Below are positions 45,515 to 57,224 of a stretch of 64,000 nucleotides of DNA, piece after piece. The notes beneath the pieces were generated by a model. That model saw nothing but the letters and a program-made list of their open reading frames with translations. It was not told the DNA's origin and searched no databases. A program made the position numbers and the translations under genes. The stretch is from assembly GCA_034440575.1 (NCBI GenBank), contig JAOTOL010001392.1:173501-237500 (forward strand), in the 5' to 3' direction. This DNA is from Imbricaverruca yamaguchii. Its lineage: Eukaryota > Arthropoda > Thecostraca > Neoverrucidae. The stretch's first letter is position 1. Every line of letters starts with the position of its first letter.

Positions 45515-45802
45515 CAGGGGCGGATACCAGGGGGTGAGCAGTGGGGGCATGTGGCCACATGTAAAGGTGGCGCCCCTCCGGCTGGGAAATGCACCCCATC
45601 AGAAAGGCTGGAGTGTAACCTCCGCGGAACATATTTGTGTTCCAAATTCGGTGTTTCAAACGAAAAGGTGCCCCCTCAGGATTCTCGAGTGCACCCGACC
45701 CCTTCGCCTAGATATTTTTTTCCACAGAGGGGAAAAAATCAGGGAGCGTATTTTCCTCCCAGAAAATACGCCCCCTGATAAGAATTCCTAGATCTGCCGC
45801 TG
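45515..45802. mobile_element. Short hAT-like non-autonomous element (MITE)
   Basis: The left end is CAGGGGCGGATACCAGG; the right end on the minus strand is CAGCGGCAGATCTAGG (9 of the first 11 bases match). Flanking 8-mers GTGATAGG (45507-45514) and GTAACAGG (45803-45810) match at 6 of 8 positions, consistent with a decayed 8-bp duplication. Inside is a hairpin with 17-bp arms (45739-45755 and 45762-45778, one mismatch, 6-nt loop). At 288 bp it cannot encode a transposase. Confidence 0.58.
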
Positions 45803-45810
45803 GTAACAGG

Positions 45811-46221
45811 GTGATCCTTGCGCTCCAGACCACGACCGCTCACGGCGTCGTTGTCTAGTGACGTGAACCGCTCGGTGCCGGGTGGGGCTCGCCCCGGCTG
45901 ACAGTCGTGCCGCTGAGGTCACGTGGCGGGACGGGACGTGTTGCTGTAGAATGGCGTCATGACTGGATCATTCGGGAGGAGCGGCGATGATGTCAGCTGA
46001 GGGTGCTGTCACCAGGCCACGGGGACAGTGGGGACACGGAGCACACGTGTGGCGGTCGAGCCGTTGTCTCGGCCTGACTGTGAGCCTCTCCTGGCTGCGT
46101 CCTGTTATCGGTGGTCAGTTGTTCATTGTCATCCATTTCCATTGGTATCTAGTTGTCAGTTGTCCCCTCATAATCTGGAAACGATTGTTCAAATTGACTC
46201 TGATTTCGCCCGTTTCCTTCT
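45811..46221. other. Unique stretch, no gene seen
   Basis: No recognised feature. Confidence 0.4.
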
Positions 46222-46508
46222 TGTGTGACGGACTCCCTCGGCGCTTGTGTGACGGACTCCCTCGTGACGGACTCCCCCTTTTCCTTCTTGTGTGACGGAC
46301 TCCCTCGTGACGGACTCCCTCTTTTCCTTCTTGTGTGACGGACTCCCTCGGCGCTTGTGTGACGGACTCCCTCGTGACGGACTCCCCCGTTTCCTTCTTG
46401 TGTGACGGACTCCCTCGGCGCTAGAGTGACGGACTCCCTCGTGACGGACTCCCTCGGCGCTAGAGTGACGGACTCCCTCGTGACGGACTCCCTCGGCGCT
46501 AGGGTGAC
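46222..46508. repeat. GTGACGGACTCCCTC repeat with higher-order structure
   Basis: The 15-16-bp word GTGACGGACTCCCTCG alternates with the inserts GCGCTTGT, GCGCTAGA and TTTTCCTTCTTGT, giving higher-order blocks of about 75-110 bp that themselves repeat. Confidence 0.92.
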
Positions 46509-46900
46509 GTGATCATAAGCGGACCCAGAGATTGTCATGGTGGTGGGAAACTGGGAAGTCTGATAGGTGCCATTGCTTTGGTTTGTCATCACTACGAATG
46601 TACCCGCGAAGGTACCTACAGCCTTCGGCTGAAAGTCTGTTCGAGCGGGGGGGGGGGCATGCACTCCAGCACATTGAAGCCTTTTCCTTTCATGGGGTGC
46701 CTATTCCTCTTCAAAGGTGCGTTTGGCTGAAAAGAAATACGGCGAGCGGGTGAGCAGAGTGCACTCGAGCCTTTCCGGAGGGGCGCCATTTCCTGGGCTG
46801 GAGGGAAGCCACCTTCCATGGAGTGTACATGCACCCAAGCCATCCCTGTGATCCTTGTGTGATCCTTCACCGACCCCATCCGACCTCGACCCTGACTGAC
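46509..46900. mobile_element. Possible copy of the 45.5-kb element family
   Basis: Shares CCGGAGGGGCGCCA (reverse orientation) and GGGTGAGCAG with the element at 45515-45802, and has a G-run followed by CATGCACTCCAGC at 46646. The ends could not be placed. Confidence 0.3.
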
Positions 46901-47576
46901 CCCGCCCGATCTATGCCTTGACGGATCAGCCGGCTGCCCGGCAGCGCCGGCGGCGCCAGGCAGCCGGCCGGTCAGGTCATCTGCCGGGCGGCTCGGCGTC
47001 GCAGCGACAACTGTCGCCGGCTGACGGCAGCTCCATCACGTCAGCGTGGCGTCACAGGCGGCCATTACCGCCGCCGTGGCGGCATCAGTCAGCCGTCGCG
47101 GCGGCCATTACGCCGGCGGCCGGCCGAGCGGCGTCGCCGTCGCCGGACCGGGAGGGCCGCGACGCGCTCGTCTCGACCGCGCCACTAATTGACGCCGAGC
47201 CATCGGCGTCGACGACGGCGACAACTGCGCGCCGTGCGCGAGCGAAGGATGCGGCGCGTCGCCGGCGCACCTGCCGCGTCGGTCCCGACAGCGGTGCCGA
47301 CGTCTTATTAATGGCGTACCTGGTCGATGACGCGCCGCCGGCCTGACGGTGCCGGTCAGCGCGCGGAGCCGCCATGTCGGCCGTATTTCAGCCGGCGTGC
47401 CGTCGGCGGCCGTCCGGTTGGCCGGCCGCCGGCCGCGGCGGGGCGCCCCGCTGAAGATGAAGCACCCCGAACGGCGGAATGTCTCCCCGGTGTTGTCAGT
47501 CGGTGTCCTCTGAGTGTCCCTCGCCAGGCTGGTCAACTATTGGTCCGACCTTCTCAAAACCTGGCAGAGTATGATG
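46901..47576. other. GC-rich stretch, no gene seen
   Basis: GCGGCCATTACCGCC and GCGGCCATTACGCCG are repeated near 47057 and 47100. CACTAATTGACGCC and CTTATTAATGGCG are homeodomain-type words. Frames on both strands are Arg/Ala-rich and unrecognised. Confidence 0.4.
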
Positions 47577-47655
47577 GTAAAGTTTCTGGTGGGGAGCAGG
47601 AATCGAACCGGTAATCTTCGACTCCATGACTGTGTTAGTCATTGAAGAGTGAGCA
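47577..47655 (-). ncRNA. tRNA-like 3' half (SINE head or tRNA fragment)
   Basis: On the minus strand, CCGGTTCGATTCCTGC contains an exact B-box (GGTTCGATTCC, 47599-47609), followed by TCCCCACCA. Upstream, TGACTAACACAGTCATGG lies where the anticodon arm should be. No acceptor 5' strand pairs with the 3' end, so it is not an intact tRNA. Confidence 0.42.
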
Positions 47656-50357
47656 AGTGTTCATCGACATGAATATAGCTAGGTTGGGTCGGTTGTGCCG
47701 TAGTTAGGTTGGTTGCTGTGTCCCACTTGGATAGCTGTTCAGTTTTAGTGCTAGACCGAGGACTGAAGCCGGACCTCAGCTGGAGCTAAAGGGTCACCGA
47801 ATCTCTGCACGGCCCGAGGGGGCCGGATCGGGGCACGGTTTGAGGGAACCGGTTCTGGGTAGAAACCTAGGAAATCCAATCTTGCTGAAGCTTAGGCGCG
47901 GGATCCAGGCACGATCCGACGGAGCCGGATCTTTGCCCAAGCTGAACGATCTAGATCTGGGTGCGACCCAAAGGAGCCAAACCTGATGCGAGGACCCGGG
48001 GATGGACCTGTGGAGGCGGACCTTTGCTGAAGCTGAGGGGGCGGACTTATCCGTCACTACCTGCGTGATGACACGGCCCGACAATAATGGAGCGACCGAT
48101 GACGCTGCGATGGTCGGCTATCTGTCGACAGTGGACACGCTACCGCCGGCCGTTACCGCTGCGACGTGTCCACACCGTTGGCAGCGATGGCAAAGCGATC
48201 TGCGCCACGTGCGGCAGCGTGCGGGCCGTGAGTCTCGATCTGGCTATCGCCGACCGGAAAGTAATGGAGCCGGGGTGTTGGGGATAAATGAAGAGATCCG
48301 CACTGGCGTGGGCTGTCACGTGCAGGGAGAGCTGGGATCGAGGTCGAAGCTGAAACAGCGGATGACAGTGGTGGCGAAGACGAGCTGATGGCTCCTGGTG
48401 AGTGAGGACGTTTGGACTTATTGACAGATTACAGAATGAAATGGTAGCAGTTTGAACGGGTGATCTATAACCGTGGTCAGTGGTGCTGGACCAGTGGAGC
48501 CTGAAAGACGACCACATGCCCGTCCAGCGCCATTTGATATGGGCGTCCATGTCTCGACGACTCAGCCGCTCGGCATCGGTGGTGCCAGCGATGCGGTCTT
48601 CGATGCGATCTGACCGAACTCACGCTGCCTGCCAACTACCGGCCAGTTCGTTGGACCATCACTCACTTGCCAGCTCAGAACCGCACCACCTCACCACACA
48701 CAGGTCGGGCCGCGCCAGCCATTTCGCCAAGTTCACCTATCGGCTCGCCAAGTTCACTCACCAAGCTCGCTCAGCAGCACACCGGAGGGTCGCGGCGGCC
48801 GCCAGGCGATACCATTTGTTACCGACGGCCGGTAAGTGTTTGCCAGCGTAAAAACTCATCAGGAGCGGGATGCGATCGCGCGGCCCGCTCGTTCATCCAT
48901 CACGCGGGCTGACTGTTCGTCAGACCGCTGGCCGCCAATACAATCCGATTTATTATCGCCCGTTTGGTCGACGTCATCCGTCAATGTCGTGCGGCCGCTT
49001 TATGAGCGTACAGATTCCCTAATGAATGCCGGGAGAATCATTAGCAGGCACGAACAACACGTCGGCGCTAGAAAGCTCTGGTCGACGGTCGCGGCCGCGG
49101 CGCGTCCCGTCCCGCAAGAAGCGCTGCGACGCGACAATGTCACGAGATACGACGTGACTGATCAATCTCACGAGACGCGACGCGACTCGCTTGGCTGTAG
49201 GAGGCGCGGCCGGCGCGCTCGCCGGGCAGATCACGGCGAGCGCGCCGGCCGGGGTCGACTCGATAGGTGGGAATATGGTTCGCCGGCGAAAGTCAAGGGT
49301 GGCGGTTGTCTCTGGCTGCAGCCGTCACCACGGCGCGCGGCGCCTTCGCCGCCAACCGCGCCTCCCGACGCCGTCTCGACCGACTCCTGCCGCTGGTACT
49401 TAGCCGGCAGCGGGCCTGCCACCTGCCTTTCAGGCCGACGGCGGCCGACACTCTCGTCTCCTTTAACATGCAGATGCGCCCGTGATGAAATGGAATGTGG
49501 CTCTGACGACCCGGCGAGCGGTGGCGGGTGGGGAGCGCGTTCGGCACCGTGCTCTCCGCCCGCAAACAGACAGCTCGGTGTGATCGCAGGCCGCTTGTGA
49601 TTCGGATCACGCCCGCCGCGCTGTTGGGACACCTGAGATGACTAAACGGCCGGCTTATTCCTGACCGCTCCTCCGTGCTTAGCAGTGCGCTTGTTAGCCT
49701 GTTCTTGCCGTCGCTCGCATGTTGCCTTACTCTCACTCTCGTGGTTCTTGCGCCGAGTTGTTAGCCGATCAGAGTTCAGGAGGCAGTCAGCTGTTTTCTC
49801 GTTCTGCACTGAATACATGACGTCTCTCAGTCGTATGGGATATTTGGTTCAGCACCTTTTTACCTACTCCTACCACTTGCCATAATTATTCGTTTTCGTT
49901 ATTTTCCTTCCATTTTGCCACATTCCTAGCCTGGGCCCGGTGTGGCATTGTCGAATGCCAGCGTCTTCATGTCGTCTTCTTCACGGTTCTCCCACTGGGG
50001 TTGGCGCTATCCCTCCGCGTCTGCCCCACTTCGTCTAAACGTGCACGCGATTCTCACTCGGAACCCCCGCCCTGCCACGCTTGGGACCATCTCCGCGGTG
50101 ACCTCCACCTGGTCTCCGTCAGTCGTCGCCCGTGCATCCCTCCCTTCGCTCTGCGGCGACACCTTGCCCGCGTCTCCCCCTCGTATCGCCCCCCCCCGCC
50201 TGCCCGCTGCCGTCACGTCTCCGTGTCAGCGCACAATGGGTGACCTCAGCAGCTGGCGTCACGCTGACCCAGATCCCAGCGCCGCACACGGCATCGCGTG
50301 ACGTCATGGGCCCCGTGCGGGCAGAGAGTGACGCCAGTCACCGCCGGCTCGCCAGAC
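47656..50357. other. Long unique stretch, no gene recognised
   Basis: 47800-48010 has repeated GGAGCCGGATC/GAACCGGTTC words. 48480-48830 has TCGCCAAGTTCACC near-duplicates. 48930-49050 is a homeodomain-motif island (GATTTATTATCGCC, CTTTATGAGCG, CTAATGAATG, AATCATTAGC). GTAAGT near 48831 is donor-like. Frames up to 254 codons (48836-49600, +) overlap opposite-strand frames and show no recognisable domain. Confidence 0.4.
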
Positions 50358-51140
50358 GACGGTACCGGGCTGTCTGGCGCACAGTACCGGGCTGTCTGGC
50401 GCACAGTACCGGGCTGTCTGGCGCACAGTACCGGGCTGTCTGGCGCACAGTACCGGGCTGTCTGGCGCACAGTACCGGGCTGTCTGGCGCACAGTACCGG
50501 GCTGTCTGGCGCACAGTACCGGGCTATCTGGCGCACAGTACCGGGCTGTCTGGCGCACAGTACCGGGCTGTCTGGCGCACAGTACCGGGCTGTCTGGCGC
50601 ACAGTACCGAGCTCTGGCGCACAGTACAGGGCTGTCTGGCGCACAGTACCGGGCTGTCTGGCGCACAGTACCGGGCTGTCTGGCGCACAGTACCGGGCTG
50701 TCTGGCGCACAGTACCGAGCTGTCTGGCGCACAGTACCGGGCTGTCTGGCGCACAGTACCGAGCTGTCTGGCGCACAGTACAGGGCTGTCTGGCGCACAG
50801 TACCGGGCTATCTGGCGCACAGTACCGGGCTGTCTGGCGCACAGTACCGGGCTGTCTGGCGCACAGTACCGGGCTATCTGGCGCATAGTACCGGGTTATC
50901 TGGCGCACAGTACAGGGCTGTCTGGCGCACAGTACCGGGCTATCTGGCGCACAGTACCGGGATATCTGGCGCACAGTACCGGGCTGTCTGGCGCACAGTA
51001 CCGGGCTGTCTGGCGCACGGTACAGGGCGATCTGGCGCACAGTACAGGGCCGTCTGGCGCACAGTACCGGGCTGTCTGGCATACAGCACTGAGCCGTCTG
51101 GCATACAGTGCCGAGCTATTTCGCATACAGTGCTGAAGTG
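50358..51140. repeat. 22-bp minisatellite, about 35 copies
   Basis: Unit built on GTACCGGGCTGTCTGGCGCA plus CA, with variants ACAGGG, ACCGAG and CTATC recurring. One copy near 50610 has lost three bases, and copies after 51070 are diverged (GGCATACAG). Overlapping open frames on both strands, up to 334 codons, are by-products. Confidence 0.96.
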
Positions 51141-52424
51141 ACTGGCGTTCGGTATTGACCTGTTCGTGGAAGTTGGAAATACTGCGAGATCACGAGAAGG
51201 CCGGCGGTCGCCAGTTTTGTTTTGACAATCCTCGGGCGCCGAGGGTGGGGACAGAAAGTGCTGGACGTGACTTGACAGTGGTGATGGATGAGAGGGCTCC
51301 AGACTCTACAGGCCTGTGATCGCCCTCGTGACCTCTGCCCACACTAGAAGGTAGCTAGTTGTCGTTGCCATCGACCACTGGGAATTCCAGAACATATCGG
51401 ACGGTCAGAAGGTCGGTTTTCCACCCTCATGGTTCAGGGAACAGTGAAAATATGGGCGAATCCCCTGGAGTGATGTGATGCACTCAAGCGGCATCAATGA
51501 ATCTCAGCTCAATGGGGGTCAATGACTGGCCAGCTATAACCTCCGGCATTTTAGATAGACAATCTTGCAGACGTACCTACTTTCGACTGCCCATAAACGT
51601 GTCGTAAATGCTAACACAACGCGAAGCCTCATTCCACTCTTGAAGGTCTCAGATCTTTGTTAAGGCCGTTATCTTGCCATAGTCAGCTATTTTTATGTCG
51701 TCCTGGCCTGAGATGAAATCAGAGTTGTCGCTTCATATAATGTTGGCGGGTCATTGACCTATCAAAGGTGTATTTAGGACACAATCTTCCGAATTCAGAA
51801 TAGGCCTCCTGTGGGGCTTCCCCGCAGTTCGTGCTGGGAACTGCTTTGCTAATGAATGCATTGCCCTCCGAATCAACGTCATGAAATGTCACTCGTGGAT
51901 TTCATAGCCTTATGGTTTAGGTCCCGACGTCGTTCCTGTTGCTATCGAATTAGTTGAATCTGTTCTTCATTGAAAATTCGTAAATAAGAAAATCACTTTC
52001 AGGTAAAGGTGGCGTTGTAGTGAATGGGCGGGTCGGTTATGCCGATTTGAAGGGTTCAGACGAAGTGGCCGATATATCCACTGGATAGTTCTAGTGAACA
52101 ATAGGTCTAGCGATTAGACTACTCTGTCAACACGACTGCACAAGCTAATAATGAGCTCCTGTACTCGCTGAACTTCCGAGTGCACGGGCGTCGCTACGGT
52201 GGGAAAGGTGAGGGTTTGGGAGGCTAGTCACCCAAACATCATGCAGTACATTACGCATATGGGGTTACCTCGATAAGATTGTCCAAAGGAATTTTTATGT
52301 CCCCCCTGTCCAAGGTCCATGACGACATCTGCGATCTAGTTAGTGTCTTGCTCTGCTGACGACGGTTTAGCTTTGCTGGCGATGGTCTAGCTCTGTTGAC
52401 TGCGCACCACCTCTGCCGACGATT
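51141..52424. other. AT-richer stretch, no gene seen
   Basis: Base composition is balanced to AT-rich. CACTTTCAGGTAAAGG at 51991-52006 is a weak splice-like junction. A SINE-like head is listed separately. No coding sequence recognised. Confidence 0.4.
52070..52140 (-). mobile_element. Possible tRNA-derived SINE head, B-box lost
   Basis: On the minus strand GAGTAGTCTAATCGC contains an A-box match (TAGTCTAATCG, 52111-52121) similar to the one at 12070-12080. TGTTCACTAGAACTATCC follows as in an anticodon arm, but no B-box is left. Confidence 0.28.
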
Positions 52425-52528
52425 GTCGAGCCCTGCCGGCGGGTGTCCGCCCCCTCCGGCGGGTGTCCGCCACCTCCGGCGGGTGTCCGCTCCTGCCGGC
52501 GGGTGTCCGCTCCCGCTGGCGGTTGTCG
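52425..52528. repeat. 20-bp minisatellite, about 5 copies
   Basis: CGGCGGGTGTCCGCC plus five variable bases, four clean copies and a diverged fifth. Confidence 0.9.
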
Positions 52529-52747
52529 GACGGCGGCGACACGCTGGCCCGGCCGATCCGGCGGCCCGGCGTGGGTGTCGTGCGACGAGTGGCAGCGCGC
52601 ATCGCTGGCCGCCGCAGCTGCCAGTCGCGCCCGCCACCTATCAGGCCATCGTACTCTGACAAAGCAGGCCAAGTGACAGGTGCACTCTACTGGTCTTTCA
52701 TCCGCCAGCACGCCTTGTGCATGTCACGACTGCATTTCTCAAGAGTA

Positions 52748-52849
52748 TCTCTCTGTCTCTCTCTCTGCCTCTCTCTCTCTCTGTCTCTCTCTCTGTCTCT
52801 CTCTCTGTCTCTCTCTCTGTCTCTCTCTCTGTCTCTCTCTCTGTCTCTC

Positions 52850-52892
<43 letters not shown>

Positions 52893-52923
52893 GTCTCTCT
52901 CTCTGTCTCTCTCCCTCTGTCTC

Positions 52924-52966
<43 letters not shown>

Positions 52967-52982
52967 GTCTCTCTCCCTGGCT
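52748..52982. repeat. (CTCTCTCTGT)n polypyrimidine microsatellite
   Basis: CT dinucleotides are interrupted by GT about every 10 bp. The pyrimidine bias continues less strictly to about 53200. Confidence 0.96.
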
Positions 52983-53204
52983 CTCGGTTTACTCCCATCC
53001 GGTGTCCCCTTTTACATACACTTTCATCTACCTTTCTTTGGATTCATTCCTTTTCTTTTCTATTTCAATCCTCTCATTCGTGCTGTTTTCCCCTTCCCTC
53101 CTCTTCCTTCCTCCCTCCATGTCCTTCCTCCTCTCCTCTTTCCTGTTCTTCCTTTCTTCTTGCTTCATTTCTTCCTTCCTTCCACCCTGTCTGTGTTCCT
53201 GTGT

Positions 53205-55320
53205 CTGCAGTATGTGAGTGTCGCTGCCTCCCTCGGCTGTGAGTGATGGCTGCTGGCCGGGCCATTGTCTGCATCTGTGTTCCTGTGTCTGCAGTATGTG
53301 AGTGTCGCTGCCTCCCTCGGCTGTGAGTGATGGCTGCTGGCCGGGCCATTGTCTGCGTCTGTGTTCCTGTGTCTGCAGTATGTGAGTGTCGCTGCCTCCC
53401 TCGGCCGTGAGTGATGGCTGCTGGCCGGGCCATTGTCTGCGTCTGTGTTCCTGTGTCTGCAGTATGTGAGTGTCGCTGCCTCCCTCGGCTGTGAGTGATG
53501 GCTGCTGGCCGGGCCATTGTCTGCGTCTGTGTCTGTGTCTGCAGTATGTGAGTGTCGCTGCCTCCCTCGGCCGTGAGTGATGGCTGCTGGCCGGGCCATT
53601 GTCTGCGTCTGTGTTCCTGTGTCTGCAGTATGTGAGTGTCGCTTCCTCCCTCGGCCGTGAGTGATGGCTGCTGGCCGGGCCATTGTCTGCGTCTGTGTTC
53701 CTGTGTCTGCAGTATGTGAGTGTCGCTGCCTCCTCGGCTGTGAGTGATGGCTGCTGGCCGGGCCATTGTCTGCGTCTGTGTCTGTGTCTGCAGTATGTGA
53801 GTGTCGCTGCCTCCCTCGGCCGTGAGTGATGGCTGCTGGCCGGGCCATTGTCTGCGTCTGTGTTCCTGTGTCTGCAGTATGTGAGTGTCGCTGCCTCCCT
53901 CGGCCGTGAGTGATGGCTGCTGGCCGGGCCATTGTCTGCGTCTGTGTCTGTGTCTGCAGTATGTGAGTGCCGCTGCCTCCCGTGAGTGATGGCTGCTGGC
54001 CGGGCCATTGTCTGCGTCTGTGTTCCTGTGTCTGCAGTATGTGAGTGTCGCTGCCTCCCTCGGCTGTGAGTGATGGCTGCTGGCCGGGCCATTGTCTGCG
54101 TCTGTGTTCCTGTGTCTGCAGTATGTGAGTGTCGCTGCCTCCTCGGCTGTGAGTGATGGCTGCTGGCCGGGCCATTGTCTGCATCTGTGTCTGTGTCTGC
54201 AGTATGTGAGTGTCGCTGCCTCCCTCGGCTGTGAGTGATGGCTGCTGGCCGGGCCATTGTCTGCGTCTGTGTTCCTGTGTCTGCAGTATGTGAGTGTCGC
54301 TGCCTCCCTCGGCTGTGAGTGATGGCTGCTGGCCGGGCCATTGTCTGCATCTGTGTTCCTGTGTCTGCAGTATGTGAGTGTCGCTGCCTCCCTCGGCTGT
54401 GAGTGATGGCTGCTGGCCGGGCCATTGTCTGCATCTGTGTTCCTGTGTCTGCAGTATGTGAGTGTCGCTGCCTCCCTCGGCTGTGAGTGATGGCTGCTGG
54501 CCGGGCCATTGTCTGCGTCTGTGTTCCTGTGTCTGCAGTATGTGAGTGTCGCTGCCTCCCTCGGCTGTGAGTGATGGCTGCTGGCCGGGCCATTGTCTGC
54601 GTCTGTGTTCCTGTGTCTGCAGTATGTGAGTGTCGCTGCCTCCCTCGGCTGTGAGTGATGGCTGCTGGCCGGGCCATTGTCTGCGTCTGTGTTCCTGTGT
54701 CTGCAGTATGTGAGTGTCGCTGCCTCCCTCGGCTGTGAGTGATGGCTGCTGGCCGGGCCATTGTCTGCGTCTGTGTTCCTGTGTCTGCAGTATGTGAGTG
54801 TCGCTGCCTCCCTCGGCTGTGAGTGATGGCTGCTGGCCGGGCCATTGTCTGCGTCTGTGTTCCTGTGTCTGCAGTATGTGAGTGTCGCTGCCTCCCTCGG
54901 CTGTGAGTGATGGCTGCTGGCCGGGCCATTGTCTGCGTCTGTGTTCCTGTGTCTGCAGTATGTGAGTGTCGCTGCCTCCCTCGGCTGTGAGTGATGGCTG
55001 CTGGCCGGGCCATTGTCTGCATCTGTGTTCCTGTGTCTGCAGTATGTGAGTGCCGCTGCCTCCCTCGGCCGTGAGTGATGGCTGCTGGCCGGGCCATTGT
55101 CTGCATCTGTGTTCCTGTGTCTGCAGTATGTGAGTGTCGCTGCCTCCCTCGGCTGTGAGTGATGGCTGCTGGCCGGGCCATTGTCTGCGTCTGTGTTCCT
55201 GTGTCTGCAGTATGTGAGTGCCGCTGCCTCCCTCGGCTGTGAGTGATGGCTGCTGGCCGGGCCATTGTCTGCGTCTGTGTTCCTGTGTCTGCAGTATGTG
55301 AGTGCCGCTGCCGCCCCGCA
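53205..55320. repeat. 84-bp minisatellite, about 25 copies, with splice-site-like sequences
   Basis: Each unit carries TTCCTGTGTCTGCAG, then TATGTGAGTG, then CTGCCTCCCTCGGCTGTGAG, then TGATGGCTGCTGGCCGGGCC. The first is a good 3' splice site; GTGAGT follows 3 nt and again 28 nt after the CAG. Some copies lack 1-3 bases (GCCTCCTCGG, CTGTGTCTGTGTCTG). Minus-strand frames of 853 and 911 codons exist because 84 is a multiple of three and the minus strand lacks stops; frame changes at the indels argue against selection. Confidence 0.96.
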
Positions 55321-55395
55321 GCCGGCCCGGCCCGGCGGTGAGTGATGACTGCCGACTGGACCATTGTCCGTGCCGGTGGCGCCAGGTGTCTCAGT

Positions 55396-55612
55396 CCCGC
55401 ACCCGCCACACGACACCCCGCCGTCGTCAGGTCCACACCCGCCACACGACACCCCGCCGTCGTCAGGTCCGCACCCGCCACACGACACCCCGCCGTCGTC
55501 AGGTCCGTACCCGCCACACGACACCCCGCCGTCGTCAGGTCCGTACCCGCCACACGACACCCCGCCGTCGTCAGGTCCGCACCCGCCACACGACACCCCG
55601 CCGTCGTTTTCC
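55396..55612. repeat. 36-bp minisatellite, 6 copies
   Basis: Unit CACCCGCCACACGACACCCC plus GCCGTCGTCAGGTCCG. It ends in TTTTCCTGTGTTCCCTGCAG, a strong 3'-splice-site-like sequence related to the one in the preceding 84-bp unit. Confidence 0.93.
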
Positions 55613-56127
55613 TGTGTTCCCTGCAGTGACGGTTGTGGGCTTGACACTGTGCAGCCCCGGTCCGCAGGACATCGGTGCAGGTGGTGGTCTGTAGTTTGTT
55701 GATGTGAGTTTTCGTGGTGTGATTTTGTGTTGGGGCTTGAAGACTGGATTGAGTTCTGGGTCATCGGCTGGCCTGCAGACGTGGTAAATTTGAGTCGCCT
55801 GGTCAACACGTTTATCGGTGTCCTGCGTCAGTATCTTGCCAGTTCTGCCTGAATTTTGCCAGTCCTGTCTGAATCTTGACAGCCCTGTTTGGATCCGCTT
55901 GTGATGTCGGTCGTCCCCCTACCAATGTTGGATCAAATCGCTCATCTTGGGACAATTGAAACCAGCTTCGGAGGGATGAGGTTTTCTCGTGGGCGGAAAA
56001 ACTGACCACAATCACCAATGTTTGAAAGTGAAATTAGGGCAGAATAGCCTAAAATAGTATAAGACGCCTACTGTTCAACTTTTGTCGTTCTTTAGGGTAA
56101 ATTTCCCTCCTTCGCTCTTCCCTCTAC
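55613..56127. other. Unique stretch, no gene seen
   Basis: GCCAGTCCTGTCTGAATC-type steps repeat loosely at 55838-55900. No gene recognised. Confidence 0.4.
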
Positions 56128-56785
56128 GCGACTACGACCATGCTTCCACTCCGCTACGTCCGACTACGACCGTGCTTCCACTCCGCTACGGCCGACTACG
56201 ACCATGCTTCCACTCTGTTACGGCCGACTACGACCGTGTTTCCACTCTGCTACGTTCGACTACGACCGTGCTTCCACTCTGTTACGGCCGACTACGACCG
56301 TGTTTCCACTCTGCTACGTTCGACTACGACCGTGCTTCCACTCTGCTACGGCCGACTACGACCGTGCTTCCACTCCGCTACGGCCGACTACGACCGTGCT
56401 TCCACTCTGTTACGGCCGACTACGACCGTGTTTCCACTCTGCTACGTTCGACTACGACCGTGCTTCCACTCTGTTACGGCAGACTACGACCGTGTTTCCA
56501 CTTTTCTACGTTCGACTACGACCGTGCTTCCACTCTGTTACGGCCGACTACGACCGTGCTTCCACTCTGCTACGGCCGACTACAACCGTGCTTCCACTCT
56601 GCTACGGCCGACTACGACCGTGCTTCCACTCCGCTACGGCCGGCTACGACCGTGCTTCCACTCTGCTACGTTCGACTACGACCATGCTTCCATTCTGCTA
56701 CGGCTTTCTACGGCCATGCTTCCACTCTGGTACGGCCGTCCACGGCCGTGCTTCTATTCTGCTACGGCCCACTGCGGCCGAAGTA
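56128..56785. repeat. 32-bp minisatellite, about 20 copies
   Basis: Core CGTGCTTCCACTCTGCTACG plus GCCGACTACGAC, with ordered TTCGACTACG and CTGTTACG variants suggesting a higher-order repeat. Three + frames are open because the unit has no stop. Confidence 0.95.
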
Positions 56786-57060
56786 GGCGGCGTGTGTTTT
56801 GCCAGCACGGTCAGCGCGATAAGCCAATCGAGGAAATGAGTTGAGGCCGGCGCGGATGAGTGATGCGCACTATCTGCGCGCGGATCGCCGCCCGACGTCG
56901 GCTCTGCCGGGGAGGCTGCACACACTGGCGCTGTCAACACGGCTGCCGGCGTCACACCGCTGCCGCCCGCTGCATTCTCGTGCCGCCGCCAGTACATGGG
57001 CACCGGACAAGAGGGAGGCGGTGGTGGCGGCAGGAGATGGTGGGAGTCACCGAGGTAAAA
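56786..57060. other. GC-rich spacer, no gene seen
   Basis: No recognised feature. Confidence 0.4.
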
Positions 57061-57165
57061 TTATAGACATATACATGTAGAGAGAGAGAGACGGATAAAA
57101 AAAAGACTGGAGAGAGAGATAGAGGGATAGAGGGAGAGATAGAGAGAGAAGGGGAAGGAGTGTGA
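57061..57165. repeat. GA-rich simple repeat
   Basis: Imperfect (GA)n with GATA and GGGA steps, on the + strand. Confidence 0.85.
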
Positions 57166-57224
57166 AATGGACCGTATCAAGATACGTGCAGGGCACCATG
57201 GTGTCCCGGCGCGTTCACACAGTA

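Noticed and set aside
48836..49600. 254-codon + frame as a gene
   Set aside because: Arg/Pro/Ala-rich with stop-poor GC content, overlapped on the other strand by 133- and 147-codon frames; it also crosses a motif-rich non-coding island.
51991..52006. Second recursive splice site (CACTTTCAGGTAAAGG)
   Set aside because: The upstream tract is purine-rich (AAGAAAATCAC) and no clear branch point is present, unlike the 21-kb site.
53028..55809. Minus-strand frames of 853 and 911 codons, as a giant repeat protein
   Set aside because: They arise from the 84-bp unit, which lacks minus-strand stops and is a multiple of three. Two frames are open over the same DNA and 1-3-bp indels switch the reading of the repeat, so there is no sign of coding selection.
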